The translations under genes and the position numbers were made by a program. From positions 1,116,001-1,180,000 of the forward strand of contig NZ_LR134506.1 of the NCBI RefSeq assembly GCF_900638305.1: a stretch of DNA of 64,000 bases. The letters are read 5' to 3'. The notes under the pieces are model-generated. The model made no database searches. It saw only the letters and a program-made list of their open reading frames with translations, and was not told where the DNA came from. This stretch comes from Porphyromonas cangingivalis. Its GTDB lineage: Bacteria > Bacteroidota > Bacteroidia > Bacteroidales > Porphyromonadaceae. How positions within the stretch are numbered: the stretch's first letter is position 1; each line of letters starts with the position of its first letter. This document shows, piece by piece, positions 36,028 to 44,735 of the stretch.

Positions 36028-37053
36028 ATGCTACACTTCGACAGCGATTATATGGAAGGGGCGCATCCCGAGTTGATGCGTCGTCTGATGGAGACCAATC
36101 TTGAGCAGACTTCCGGCTATGGGACGGATGAGTACACCGAGAGGGCGAGACAACGCATCCTCGAGACTTGTGGACTGAAGCAAGGCAAGGTCTTCTTCCT
36201 CGTAGGTGGCACACAGACAAATGCAACGGTCATCGACGGTTTACTTGCTCATCACGAAGGGGTACTGGCAGCCGATACAGGCCATATCAGTGTGCATGAG
36301 TCGGGAGCAATAGAGGCTTCGGGACACAAGGTGCTTACTCTACCTTCGTATGACGGCAAGGTCAGAGCCGAGGATGTCAAGGGGTATATCACGGACTTCT
36401 ACCGAGACGACTCATACGAGCACATGGTCGCTCCGGGGATGCTTTACATCTCTCATCCCACTGAGCTGGGGACACTGTATTCGTTGGCTGAGCTTGAGGC
36501 TTTGAGTACCGTTTGTCGAGAAGCCGACATCCCCCTCTATATGGACGGTGCAAGGCTTGGCTATGGGCTGATGGCCGACGGTACGGATGTGACCTTGGAG
36601 GATGTGGCTCGTCTGTGCGATGTCTTCTATATCGGTGGAACGAAAGTCGGTACGCTCTTTGGCGAAGCTGTTGTCGTGACACGGACGGATCTGCTACCTC
36701 ACTTCTTCCCGCTTGTCAAGCAGCACGGTGCCTTGTTGGCCAAAGGCAGACTGTTGGGCATACAGTTTGAGACCATTTTCACAGATGATCTTTACTTCCG
36801 CATATCCCGACATGCCATACAGATGGCAATGAAGTTGAAGCAGGCATTCATAGCCAAAGGCCATGTGCCATACATCGACTCTCCCACCAATCAGCAGTTC
36901 TTCCGAATGCCCAACGAAGACATCGACCGTCTGATGCAGGTTGCTTCGTTCGAGCGGTGGGGGCCACGCGGAGACCAAGAGACTCTGGTACGCTTTGTGA
37001 CCAACTGGGCGACACGAGAAGAAGCCGTGGACGAACTCATCCGCCACTTGTAA
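36028..37053 (+). CDS. Threonine aldolase family PLP enzyme
   Basis: A 341-residue fold-type I PLP enzyme of the beta-eliminating lyase/threonine aldolase family. Family members cleave threonine or allo-threonine to glycine and acetaldehyde. It shows DYMEGAHPELMRRL near the N-terminus, GGTQTNATVIDGLL (PLP phosphate region), PLYMDGARLGYGL (Asp and Arg contacts) and the PLP Lys in FYIGGTKVGTLFGEA. The start is the ATG at 36028; the frame runs further up to 35956 but that extension is unlike family N-termini. The kinase gene on the other strand converges with a 25-bp gap. Confidence 0.88.
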   Translation: MLHFDSDYMEGAHPELMRRLMETNLEQTSGYGTDEYTERARQRILETCGLKQGKVFFLVGGTQTNATVIDGLLAHHEGVLAADTGHISVHESGAIEASGHKVLTLPSYDGKVRAEDVKGYITDFYRDDSYEHMVAPGMLYISHPTELGTLYSLAELEALSTVCREADIPLYMDGARLGYGLMADGTDVTLEDVARLCDVFYIGGTKVGTLFGEAVVVTRTDLLPHFFPLVKQHGALLAKGRLLGIQFETIFTDDLYFRISRHAIQMAMKLKQAFIAKGHVPYIDSPTNQQFFRMPNEDIDRLMQVASFERWGPRGDQETLVRFVTNWATREEAVDELIRHL

Positions 37054-37078
37054 ATACTACACCTTCGGACTGACGGGG

Positions 37079-38362
37079 TCAAAACTCCATCACGAACACC
37101 ACACCATCCGTATGAGGGCGGTAACGAAGGTTGCCACCATGCAGACGCATGATGTATCGAGAGAGACTCAACCCTATGCCGCTACCACCGTCTTTGGTGG
37201 TAAAGAAAGGAACAAAGATATAGTCCTTGACCTCGTCGGGTATGGAAGCTCCCGTATTGAAGACCTCTATCGTAGGTCGTCGAGAAGAGTTCAGCTGTGC
37301 GGTGATGCGCACTTCGCCACCGAGAGGGGTGGCTTCGAGTGCATTTTTGAGTAGGTTGTGCAGCACCTGCATGATGAGAGCAGTATCTGCCGTGAGGGCA
37401 GACAATTCGTCCGCAACGGACACCTTCACCTCGATCCCCTTATCTCTGAAGTCGACCTCTTTCAAGAAGACTGCCCCGGCGATGAGTTTCTGCACATCTA
37501 CTCTACCGGGCTGTGGTTGTGGGACGGCAGAGAACTTCCGATAGTCTTCGACAAAGCGAATCAATCCCTCCGATGTGTCGTGGATCGTCTCTATCGCTTG
37601 TATCGTCGCTTCATCGTCCTTTTTCGCTACCCTCATTTCGGAGAGCAAGATCTCAGACACAGAGCGTATGGGAGCTATGGAGTTCATGATCTCGTGTGTC
37701 ATCACCCTGATGAGCGACATCCATGAGTCCGTCTCCTTTCGGGTCAGCTCGTCCTCGATATCTTGTATCGAATAGATGTGCACTGTCCCTATAGGGATGG
37801 TGATGGTCGTGCGTTCGAAGACGAGCGAACGAGCTTCCTTCTCGGTATGGATGGTGAGACTCCTACTGTCATTGTCCGTCATAGATGAGAGCAGGTCGAA
37901 AAGTTCGGGATAGACTTGCCCTATACGATGCAGGTGGGTGATAATAGGGAGCGAGAGATGGCGAAGAGCTGCTTGGTTGATGAATCTCACCGCCCCCCGG
38001 GGTGTCGTAATGATGATACCCGTGGGGACTTGTTCGATGATCTTCGTGAGGAAGAGTTCGTTTTGTCGTACCTCTTCACGAGTAGTCTGGATGATGAGCT
38101 TGATGCGGTTGAGTGTTTCGTTGAATCTCCTGTCAGAGGCTAAAGCCCCATTTTCGGAAAGGTAGTAAGTGTGATCGTTGTTTTCTATCGCTTGGAGGAC
38201 AGTGAGTATATTGGCATGTGATCGTCGGACAGCACGGTACAGTCGTAAGGTAATAACAAGCGCAAGTGCGCCACAAGCCACCGCAAGCCACAGATGTCCC
38301 ATGGCAGCCAAAAGGATACTTGCCACCGTCAATACAAAACAGAGTATCAAGTGTATCATCAT
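37079..38362 (-). CDS. Sensor histidine kinase, orphan
   Basis: A 427-residue membrane kinase. Two N-terminal helices (MIHLILCFVLTVASILLAAMG and LWLAVACGALALVITLRL) have almost no periplasmic loop, so it probably senses in the membrane or cytoplasm. A PAS-like domain follows (EQVPTGIIITTPRGAVRFINQ), then an H-box MTHEIMNSIAP with the phospho-His, N-box LHNLLKNALEA, and G-boxes KDGGSGIGLSL. It resembles NtrB-like kinases. No response regulator gene lies next to it; it is downstream of the efflux operon on the same strand. The start is the ATG at 38362; a -7 box TATCTTTG (38395-38388) lies only 26 bp upstream, and this excludes the longer TTG frame to 38410. Confidence 0.88.
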   Translation of the reverse strand: MMIHLILCFVLTVASILLAAMGHLWLAVACGALALVITLRLYRAVRRSHANILTVLQAIENNDHTYYLSENGALASDRRFNETLNRIKLIIQTTREEVRQNELFLTKIIEQVPTGIIITTPRGAVRFINQAALRHLSLPIITHLHRIGQVYPELFDLLSSMTDNDSRSLTIHTEKEARSLVFERTTITIPIGTVHIYSIQDIEDELTRKETDSWMSLIRVMTHEIMNSIAPIRSVSEILLSEMRVAKKDDEATIQAIETIHDTSEGLIRFVEDYRKFSAVPQPQPGRVDVQKLIAGAVFLKEVDFRDKGIEVKVSVADELSALTADTALIMQVLHNLLKNALEATPLGGEVRITAQLNSSRRPTIEVFNTGASIPDEVKDYIFVPFFTTKDGGSGIGLSLSRYIMRLHGGNLRYRPHTDGVVFVMEF

Positions 38363-38387
38363 ACTGTCAGGGTATTGTGCTTTGGGA

Positions 38388-38395
38388 CAAAGATA
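38388..38395 (-). promoter_or_regulatory. Predicted -7 element of the sensor kinase gene
   Basis: TATCTTTG on the minus strand, leaving a leader of roughly 15-20 nt. No -33 TTTG is seen. Confidence 0.45.
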
Positions 38396-38483
38396 ATTAT
38401 TCTCCCCCAAGAGATGATAAAAGTTGAGTGTTATCTCTTACTCTCTAACCCTTCGCATAAAAAGGTATAGAAGGCTCGACAAA

Positions 38484-38546
38484 AAGTCGTAAGATTCGAT
38501 GACGAAGGTCGTAAGACTTGTTGCGACAAGTCTTACGACCTTTTTT
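38484..38546. repeat. 22-bp repeat, ACGACTTTCG family, locus 2, with terminator-like hairpin
   Basis: GTCGT at 38486 and 38508 marks two 22-bp units in inverse orientation to locus 1 (16925-17003). A 16-bp perfect stem follows, AGGTCGTAAGACTTGT with ACAAGTCTTACGACCT, and then six T on the plus strand. It lies between the permease and kinase genes. Confidence 0.8.
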
Positions 38547-38597
38547 GCACCCTCAATGCCGGGGAGGATGATCCGAATTAAGCACTTCTTTGAGAGA

Positions 38598-40973
38598 TCA
38601 CTCTTCGGCAAGGTAGATGATAGGATTTTTGCTCGTTGTGATACGGCAGTACACCCCCATGATGAGCGAAGTGAGCGCAAGGACTCCAAGACCGAGGAGC
38701 ATGAGCGTAAAGGCCGATACCTCGATGTGGTCCGAGAACTCCTGCATCCAGGTCTTTATGGCATAGTTGGCAAGCAGAAGTCCGGCGATCACCGCAGGTA
38801 CACCGATCTTGAGGTAGTCTGTCAGGAAGAGTCGCAAGACATCCGCACGAGAAGCACCGTTGACCATACGTATGGCAAGCTCTTTACGCCGCCTTGTCAC
38901 CTCTTCTTCAGTGTATCCGATAATCCCGATGATCGCGATGATAAGCGCAATGACAGACCCGAAGATGGCGTAATACCCCACGTTTTGGATGCTATCATAT
39001 TGCCAGATCATGGATGTTGTCGCATTGATTAGTTCGAGGTCGCCAAACAAGGAGTATCTATTGATGATTTCTTCCACTTTTGCTAAGTCTTGGGGTGTAT
39101 CTGTCTTCATGCGGATGATCATATATTCGCAGTATCTGTACCAAGCTCCACCCGCCATGACAATGTTTGCCTTTTCGGGAAAAGCAGAAGTAAATAGCTT
39201 AGCCAATATATCTTCAAATATACCTATAATAGTAACAGGGTTTTGGTGACTGGTGACATAGATCTCCTTGCCAACGACTCCGTCCTCCCAGCCCATGTTC
39301 TTTGTGAGATTGATGGCACAAGACCTGCTGATGACCATGTTCTTGGCATGACACGGCTTTGTATCATAACCCTCACCCTCAATGATCGGTATCTTGAGGG
39401 CTTCCAAGTAGTACTTGTCGCACCAGAAGAAGTCTTTTATATGAAGTATATCTTTTCCGCTCTCAGGGTCGAAGATGTTATCGCCACTTTGGTTGTGGAA
39501 CGGAAGTGTCGAACCAAGTGAGACGACTTCGACTTCGGGGCTATCTCGAAGGATGTCGGTGATGCTCTTGATACCGAGACTGTCGATAGCACTGGTCGGG
39601 ATGTAGTAGACCTTATCGGTATTGTAGCCTTTATCCAAACGAACCGAATAGTTATACTGATGATGGACGAAGAACACGGTGCAAAGGAGGAATGTCACGC
39701 CGATGCTTTCGATGAATAGGAGCGATAGCTTCCACCTGCGGTTGGTCTTTTTATAGTTTGTCATCACGGAGATAACGGGCTGTGAAGCAATGATGCGTCC
39801 CGGACCGACACTGATGACAAAACCTGTCACGATAAGGATGACGATACCCAAGAGGATCGATGTCGGAGATATGAGTTCGGACACACGGATCTGAAGGATC
39901 TGATAGAAGACCTTATGAAAAGCCACGACAAACACGATACCTACAAAGACCGCAAGCAAGAGATGAACGAAAGTGTCGGTGATGATACTTTTCTGGATGT
40001 CTTTGCGCTCTGCCCCGACGCTCTTCATGATCGCAGTGGTCTTGCTGCTGTTGAGGATCGACGTGATACGTAGCAGGGTGTAGTTGAGGATGGACATGAT
40101 GAGGACAACCAGCCCTATGATGCCGATGAGCAGGATAGAGGTCGACAGGTGCTTGTCAGACAAATGAAGATCCAAGAGGGGCGAAGGGACATAAGTCAGA
40201 TAGCCACCAATCTTTTCGTTGACCGAGTCAATGTCCTGATACTTCTGTTGCATCTTGTAGATTGACTCCTTGATATCGGCAGGCTCGACTCCTTGAGCAA
40301 GTTTGATGTATCCACGATAGCGGTCGTTACCGAGCCAATTTTGGCTACCGTCCCAAGTAAACTTGCCGATACTGGTCATAGAAATAAGGATGTCCATATC
40401 GAACGAGGAGTTTGCAGGGAACGCCTCGAATACTCCACCGATCGTCAATTTGATGTCCGGATATTCCTGCATGACAAAGGTTTTACCTACGACATCACCG
40501 CCCAACCTCTCCGCCAGTTCGTCGCTTACCATACATCTTAGGGCAGTCGTCAGTATCTCTTTAGGATTACCGGCAAGTATTTTCTGATCGAACATCTCGA
40601 AGAAGTACTCATCCGCAAGTACAGCTTCATCAAAATTATATCCCCTCTTGTCGTCGGTATAGAGTTTCGACCCACCTGAAATACCTGTATAACGTGTCGC
40701 CAACTCGACCTGAGGGATCTCCGCTTTCATTCCGGGAGCGACAGCACCCGATATGGACTTATAGTCGTTTTCTACCCCATTGGTCTCTGATAAGGTCTTG
40801 ACATGGTAGATACGATCTGCATCTGTGAAGACGGTGTCGTACGACAGCTCAAATGCCACCTTGGCCAGCATCACAAAACTAATCGCAAAGCCGAGTCCAA
40901 GACTCAGTACCTTGATCGTGTTGAGTCCCTTACTCCGGAGTAGCCTCCGATAAGCAAATTTCAGTTCGTTCAT
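38598..40973 (-). CDS. MacB-type ABC transporter permease, eight helices
   Basis: A 791-residue inner-membrane permease of the FtsX/MacB superfamily in duplicated form: MacB-type periplasmic domain, three to four helices, then a second periplasmic domain and helices. Helices are visible at VLSLGLGFAISFVMLAK, GIIGLVVLIMSILNYTLL, LLLAVFVGIVFVVAFHKVF, ILLGIVILIVTGFVISVG, LSLLFIESIGVTFLLCTVFF, GSVIALIIAIIGIIGYT, IGVPAVIAGLLLANYAI and LMLLGLGVLALTSLIMG. It works with the ATPase just upstream, the adaptor and the TolC-like channel. The start is the ATG at 40973 (MNELKFAYRRLLRSKGLNT), which is the usual family N-terminus and does not overlap the ATPase gene. Confidence 0.92.
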   Translation of the reverse strand: MNELKFAYRRLLRSKGLNTIKVLSLGLGFAISFVMLAKVAFELSYDTVFTDADRIYHVKTLSETNGVENDYKSISGAVAPGMKAEIPQVELATRYTGISGGSKLYTDDKRGYNFDEAVLADEYFFEMFDQKILAGNPKEILTTALRCMVSDELAERLGGDVVGKTFVMQEYPDIKLTIGGVFEAFPANSSFDMDILISMTSIGKFTWDGSQNWLGNDRYRGYIKLAQGVEPADIKESIYKMQQKYQDIDSVNEKIGGYLTYVPSPLLDLHLSDKHLSTSILLIGIIGLVVLIMSILNYTLLRITSILNSSKTTAIMKSVGAERKDIQKSIITDTFVHLLLAVFVGIVFVVAFHKVFYQILQIRVSELISPTSILLGIVILIVTGFVISVGPGRIIASQPVISVMTNYKKTNRRWKLSLLFIESIGVTFLLCTVFFVHHQYNYSVRLDKGYNTDKVYYIPTSAIDSLGIKSITDILRDSPEVEVVSLGSTLPFHNQSGDNIFDPESGKDILHIKDFFWCDKYYLEALKIPIIEGEGYDTKPCHAKNMVISRSCAINLTKNMGWEDGVVGKEIYVTSHQNPVTIIGIFEDILAKLFTSAFPEKANIVMAGGAWYRYCEYMIIRMKTDTPQDLAKVEEIINRYSLFGDLELINATTSMIWQYDSIQNVGYYAIFGSVIALIIAIIGIIGYTEEEVTRRRKELAIRMVNGASRADVLRLFLTDYLKIGVPAVIAGLLLANYAIKTWMQEFSDHIEVSAFTLMLLGLGVLALTSLIMGVYCRITTSKNPIIYLAEE

Positions 40974-40986
40974 AACCAACACATAT

Positions 40987-41649
40987 TTATGATTTGATAC
41001 TACCATCGAGGAGATTGATGACTCTGTGGGCATACGCTGCATCTCTCTCAGAGTGGGTCACCATGATGATCGTTGCTCCCTCTTGGTTGAGGGTTGTGAG
41101 CAGGTTCATGACCTCGGCACCATTTTGGCTGTCGAGGTTACCCGTGGGTTCGTCGGCAAGGATGAGCAGAGGTCCTGCGACAGTTGCACGAGCTATGGCC
41201 ACACGTTGTTGCTGTCCACCAGAGAGTTGGCTGGGGAAGTGCGCTGCTCTGTGGCTGATGCTCATCTTAGACAATGCCGCTTCGACCCTCTCCTTACGCT
41301 GTGAAGGTTTGATACGAAGGTAAACCAAAGGGAGTTCGATATTCTCCGCCACTGTCATCTCGTCGATAAGGTTGAAGCTTTGGAAGATGAAGCCGATCTT
41401 TCCCTTTCGTATGACGGTACGGTCCTTTTCCTTGAGGTGTCCTACCTCTTTGCCATCGAGGGTATAGTTTCCGGAGGTAGGGTTGTCCAGCAGTCCGAGG
41501 ATGTTGAGGAGGGTAGACTTGCCACAGCCCGAAGGTCCCATGATGGCTATAAACTCTCCTTGTCGGACCTCTAAGGATACGTTGTTCAATGCTCTTGTCT
41601 CGACCTCATCGGTGCGAAAGATCTTGGTGATGTTTTCTAATTTGATCAT
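40987..41649 (-). CDS. ABC transporter ATPase (LolD/MacB type)
   Basis: A 220-residue ATP-binding subunit. Walker A GPSGCGKSTLLN, Q-loop FIFQSFNLIDEMTV, signature LSGGQQQRVAIARA, Walker B LLILADEPTGNLDS and H-loop MVTHS are all intact. It is the energy-coupling part of the efflux system; the permease follows after 13 bp and the adaptor precedes by 10 bp. Confidence 0.96.
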   Translation of the reverse strand: MIKLENITKIFRTDEVETRALNNVSLEVRQGEFIAIMGPSGCGKSTLLNILGLLDNPTSGNYTLDGKEVGHLKEKDRTVIRKGKIGFIFQSFNLIDEMTVAENIELPLVYLRIKPSQRKERVEAALSKMSISHRAAHFPSQLSGGQQQRVAIARATVAGPLLILADEPTGNLDSQNGAEVMNLLTTLNQEGATIIMVTHSERDAAYAHRVINLLDGSIKS

Positions 41650-41659
41650 GACGGTTATG

Positions 41660-42910
41660 TTATTTGATGATTAGCTCTACTGCTTGCTCGAACGCTCTGT
41701 AAGAAGACACGATGACCTCTTCGTCTGGATCGAGCCCTGACAGCACCTCGTAGTACTCGGGATTTTGTCGGCCTATGGCCACCTCTCTACGCACGGCACG
41801 CTTGCCATCCTTGGTGATCACGAATATCCATCTCCCCCCCGTATCACCATAGAATGCACCACGGGGGATCAAGAGGGCTTCGGAGGGTTGGCCGAGTTCG
41901 AGACTGACATGATAAGTCTGACCTGTACGGATATTCTCGGGTTTTTCGCCGACGAAGACAAATTCGGTCTTGAAGTTTTTATCCCTCACATCCGGAAAGA
42001 CCTTGCGTACCCTCAGCTCATAAGGCTGTCCCTGACGCTCGCAGGTCGCATGGAGATCCGCCCGGACACGGTCGATATAATGTTCATCGATCATCGCCTC
42101 CACCTTGTAGTTGCTGAGGACATGCACTTGTCCCACCTTCGTACCGGCATGGATCATCTGCCCTATCTCCACATCGAGGAGACCGAGCTGTCCGTCGGCA
42201 GGTGCTTTGATATCGAGATTGTCGATACGCTGACGCACAAGTTGGAGATTGCGCCTCATGTTGTGGAGGCTCTCCTCCATCTGATCCACCTGTATGCCAC
42301 GGTATATCGAGTCCTGAAGCTGCCTATCCGAGATGAGTCGTCCGCTGCGACGGCTGAAGTCATAATCCTCCTTGGCCTGAAGGTACTCCTCTCTCGAACA
42401 CAGTTCTTCCTTGTACAACTGCTCATACTGATCTGCCTTGCGCTTCTTGCGTTCGATGTCCAGCTCCACCTGCAAACGCTCGCGACGGAGGTTGAGCTTG
42501 TCCTGCTCCATCGTCACCTGTGTGTTGCGGAGGAAGTTTTGCTTCTCTGCCAACTGTGCTTCGCTGTCGAGGATACTCAGGCTCAGCGAAGGGTTGGCAA
42601 GGCGGACGAGTACCTGACCTTTCTTGACCATTGCCCCTTCCTCTACGAGAGTCTCCTCCACCACTCCACCCTCTATGGCACTCACCTGTATCGTGCTGAA
42701 CGGCTGCACCCTCCCATCGACACGGATATAGTCGTGGAAGCTCCCACGCCTGACCGATACGATGTGGAGACTGTCTCGCTCCACCTTCTGCGACTTGCCA
42801 CTGATGCCGAAGAGACTCCAAAGGATCGCCGAGAGGACGAGTACGCCCCCCGAAAGATAGATGATGTGTTTGCGACTAAGGCCTTTTTTCTTCTCAATCT
42901 TGGTATCCAT
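41660..42910 (-). CDS. Periplasmic adaptor (HlyD/MacA family)
   Basis: A 416-residue membrane fusion protein. One N-terminal membrane helix (IIYLSGGVLVLSAILWSLFG), a biotinyl-lipoyl-like domain (VRVDGRVQPFSTIQVSAIEGGVV ... VKKGQVLVRL), a long coiled-coil hairpin (about residues 115-250: LAEKQNFLRNTQ to NMRRNLQLVRQRI), then beta-barrel and membrane-proximal domains. It links the ABC permease to the outer-membrane channel. It lies 10 bp before the ATPase gene, and 152 bp with 22-bp repeats separate it from the channel gene. Confidence 0.93.
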   Translation of the reverse strand: MDTKIEKKKGLSRKHIIYLSGGVLVLSAILWSLFGISGKSQKVERDSLHIVSVRRGSFHDYIRVDGRVQPFSTIQVSAIEGGVVEETLVEEGAMVKKGQVLVRLANPSLSLSILDSEAQLAEKQNFLRNTQVTMEQDKLNLRRERLQVELDIERKKRKADQYEQLYKEELCSREEYLQAKEDYDFSRRSGRLISDRQLQDSIYRGIQVDQMEESLHNMRRNLQLVRQRIDNLDIKAPADGQLGLLDVEIGQMIHAGTKVGQVHVLSNYKVEAMIDEHYIDRVRADLHATCERQGQPYELRVRKVFPDVRDKNFKTEFVFVGEKPENIRTGQTYHVSLELGQPSEALLIPRGAFYGDTGGRWIFVITKDGKRAVRREVAIGRQNPEYYEVLSGLDPDEEVIVSSYRAFEQAVELIIK

Positions 42911-42998
42911 GATGTTGTATGAGATTATCTGTTTGGTGTGTATTTGGTTTGTTCTTGTCCGGGTCCAAAAGTGTATGATTTGTTTTTTTCTGATGCCC

Positions 42999-43062
42999 GA
43001 CAGAATGTTTTCTATCCCGTGACAGAAAACATTCTGTCAGGCTTTGGAACGTATTCTGTCGT
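42999..43062. repeat. 22-bp tandem repeat array, ACAGAA family, locus 3
   Basis: ACAGAATGTTTTCTAT (43000), ACAGAAAACATTCTGT (43022) and a degenerate unit ending GTATTCTGTC (43044) have exact 22-bp spacing. The array ends at the stop of the channel gene. Confidence 0.87.
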
Positions 43063-44415
43063 CTAAAGTCCTTCGTCCTCTCCTACGGATCCATTGTAGT
43101 AGTCCAGCCACTCACGCCTGAGGAGATAAGTCGTGTAGGCATGGGCTCGTTCGATCTTAGCCTCCTTTGCACGAGAGGATGCCGTGCTGAGGTCTATACT
43201 GCTCGCATTGCCCGCTTCGTAGTTGCGCAAGGTGGCTTGGTAGGCCTGCTCCAGATGCCGTGCTTTCTCCTCCGTGGCTCTGTACTCCTTCACTGCCGCA
43301 TTGACTTCGAGGATTGACTGACTTATGTCTTTATAGACTTCGCTCAGGGTCTCTTCCCTCCGAGCCTCCTCGGCACGGTGGCGAGCCTTGGCACGACGGA
43401 AGGTGGCACTCTTACGAAACCCATCGAAGAGATCAAACGACAGGGCAACGCCTATGTACTCCCCACGCCGTTTCTTGAGCTGGTCGGCAAAAGGCTCATA
43501 GTTCGTCTCATTCGTGGCGAACGAAAAACTTGTGGCATAGCCTGCAAAGAGCGTGATCTTGGGGAAGAAAGCCCCGATGCTGCTATTGTACATCGCCCGA
43601 CTGCTCTTGACCTTTTGTTCGGCAATCACGGCCTTGGGCAGACGGAGGACAGCCACGGCGTAGACCTCTTCGGCAGTGAGGAGCGAAGGCATGACATCTA
43701 CGAAGGTCAAAGAGTCCTCAATGACCAAAGGGCGATCGATGGGATAGTTCATCTTTGCTTTGAGGTTGAGGAGTGCTATCTCGTAGTCGTTGTGGCGACG
43801 AACTAGGGTGACCCTGTCAGAAGCCTCTGTTGCTCGCACTTCGGAAACATCGGGAAGAGACTTCATCCCGAGCTCGTACATACGTTGGGTACGGAGGGCT
43901 ACCCTTGCACTGTTGGCTATATCCTCTCGGGCTTGGCGGTACAGCTCTTGAGTGAAGAGTACCTGATGATAAGCCTCGATGGTCTCCAGCCGTACCTGAT
44001 CTCGGGTCATGCGGACTTGTTCGATACTTATGGCACGCTCCAGACGACTGCGACGAAGAGCAAAGACCGTACTCAGTCCGTCGAAGAGGAGCATCGAAGA
44101 CTCTATGCCGTAATTGTTGCGAAAGGTATTGATGTCCGTATAGGTATTTGTCTTGGGGTCTACACCTCGACCGATATTGAGGTAAGCGGAGGTCGATGCG
44201 GATGCGGAGGGCAGAAGTCGCCCGATGGCTTCGAGGTAGTCTGCAGAGGCAATAGAGCGATCGGCCTTGCTTCCCTTGATACGAGGACTATGGCGGAGGG
44301 CATAGTCGATACAGACCTTCATGGAGAGGGTATCCGGCTCTGCTCGCAGGGGTAGTGCCACAAGTATAAGCACAAGGCATGGCAGGATGGTTTTGACTTT
44401 GTTTGAGCGTGTCAT
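43063..44415 (-). CDS. TolC-like outer-membrane efflux channel
   Basis: A 450-residue outer-membrane factor. Signal peptide (ILPCLVLILVALPLRAEP), then two helical repeats with the usual LSMKVCIDYALRHSPRIKGSKADRSIASADYLEA start and long heptad-like helices. The second repeat begins near LTAEEVYAVAVLRLPKAV. It is the first gene of the efflux operon (channel, adaptor, ATPase, permease) on the minus strand. Substrate cannot be inferred. Confidence 0.92.
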   Translation of the reverse strand: MTRSNKVKTILPCLVLILVALPLRAEPDTLSMKVCIDYALRHSPRIKGSKADRSIASADYLEAIGRLLPSASASTSAYLNIGRGVDPKTNTYTDINTFRNNYGIESSMLLFDGLSTVFALRRSRLERAISIEQVRMTRDQVRLETIEAYHQVLFTQELYRQAREDIANSARVALRTQRMYELGMKSLPDVSEVRATEASDRVTLVRRHNDYEIALLNLKAKMNYPIDRPLVIEDSLTFVDVMPSLLTAEEVYAVAVLRLPKAVIAEQKVKSSRAMYNSSIGAFFPKITLFAGYATSFSFATNETNYEPFADQLKKRRGEYIGVALSFDLFDGFRKSATFRRAKARHRAEEARREETLSEVYKDISQSILEVNAAVKEYRATEEKARHLEQAYQATLRNYEAGNASSIDLSTASSRAKEAKIERAHAYTTYLLRREWLDYYNGSVGEDEGL

Positions 44416-44735
44416 TGACGTACGTTATTTTATCGTTTACATCAATAAACATTCAAACCTCGTGCCAAAGTTGTTAAACTACTGATATATAGAATTATCC
44501 TGTTTTTCGATATGGAGTAAAGTGTAAAGATTTTTTACACCCGATGTTTAATTTATTGACACTCCGAGGATGGATCACGCACATCAAAAAAGACTCTGAC
44601 TGCAAAAAGAATTAAAATCAATTAACTATCTTTATCGCAACAATAATAGGGGGAGGAGAAAGGAAGCCTGAGGGTGGCACAGTGTTGTCAAGGCTCTTGT
44701 CTCTTGCCATGATTATCCATAAACACAAAACGACT
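44416..44735. other. 320-bp divergent region, efflux operon / propeller protein
   Basis: No gene. A 7-bp perfect inverted repeat GTGTAAA-N5-TTTACAC sits at 44522-44540. A near-consensus -7 TATCTTTA at 44627-44634 could serve the plus-strand gene. No good promoter was found for the efflux operon. Confidence 0.5.
44522..44540. promoter_or_regulatory. Operator-like inverted repeat between divergent genes
   Basis: GTGTAAA, 5 nt, TTTACAC: a 19-bp site of the size bound by dimeric repressors, about 107 bp upstream of the tolC-like gene. Confidence 0.4.

Noticed and set aside
41765-42922. 385-codon plus-strand frame opposite the adaptor gene
   Set aside because: It overlaps a well-supported HlyD-type gene completely; the product is a His/Leu-rich shadow without domain features.
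44673-44690. Sigma-54-like promoter TGGCAC-N4-TTG
   Set aside because: The -12 GC is missing at the required spacing.
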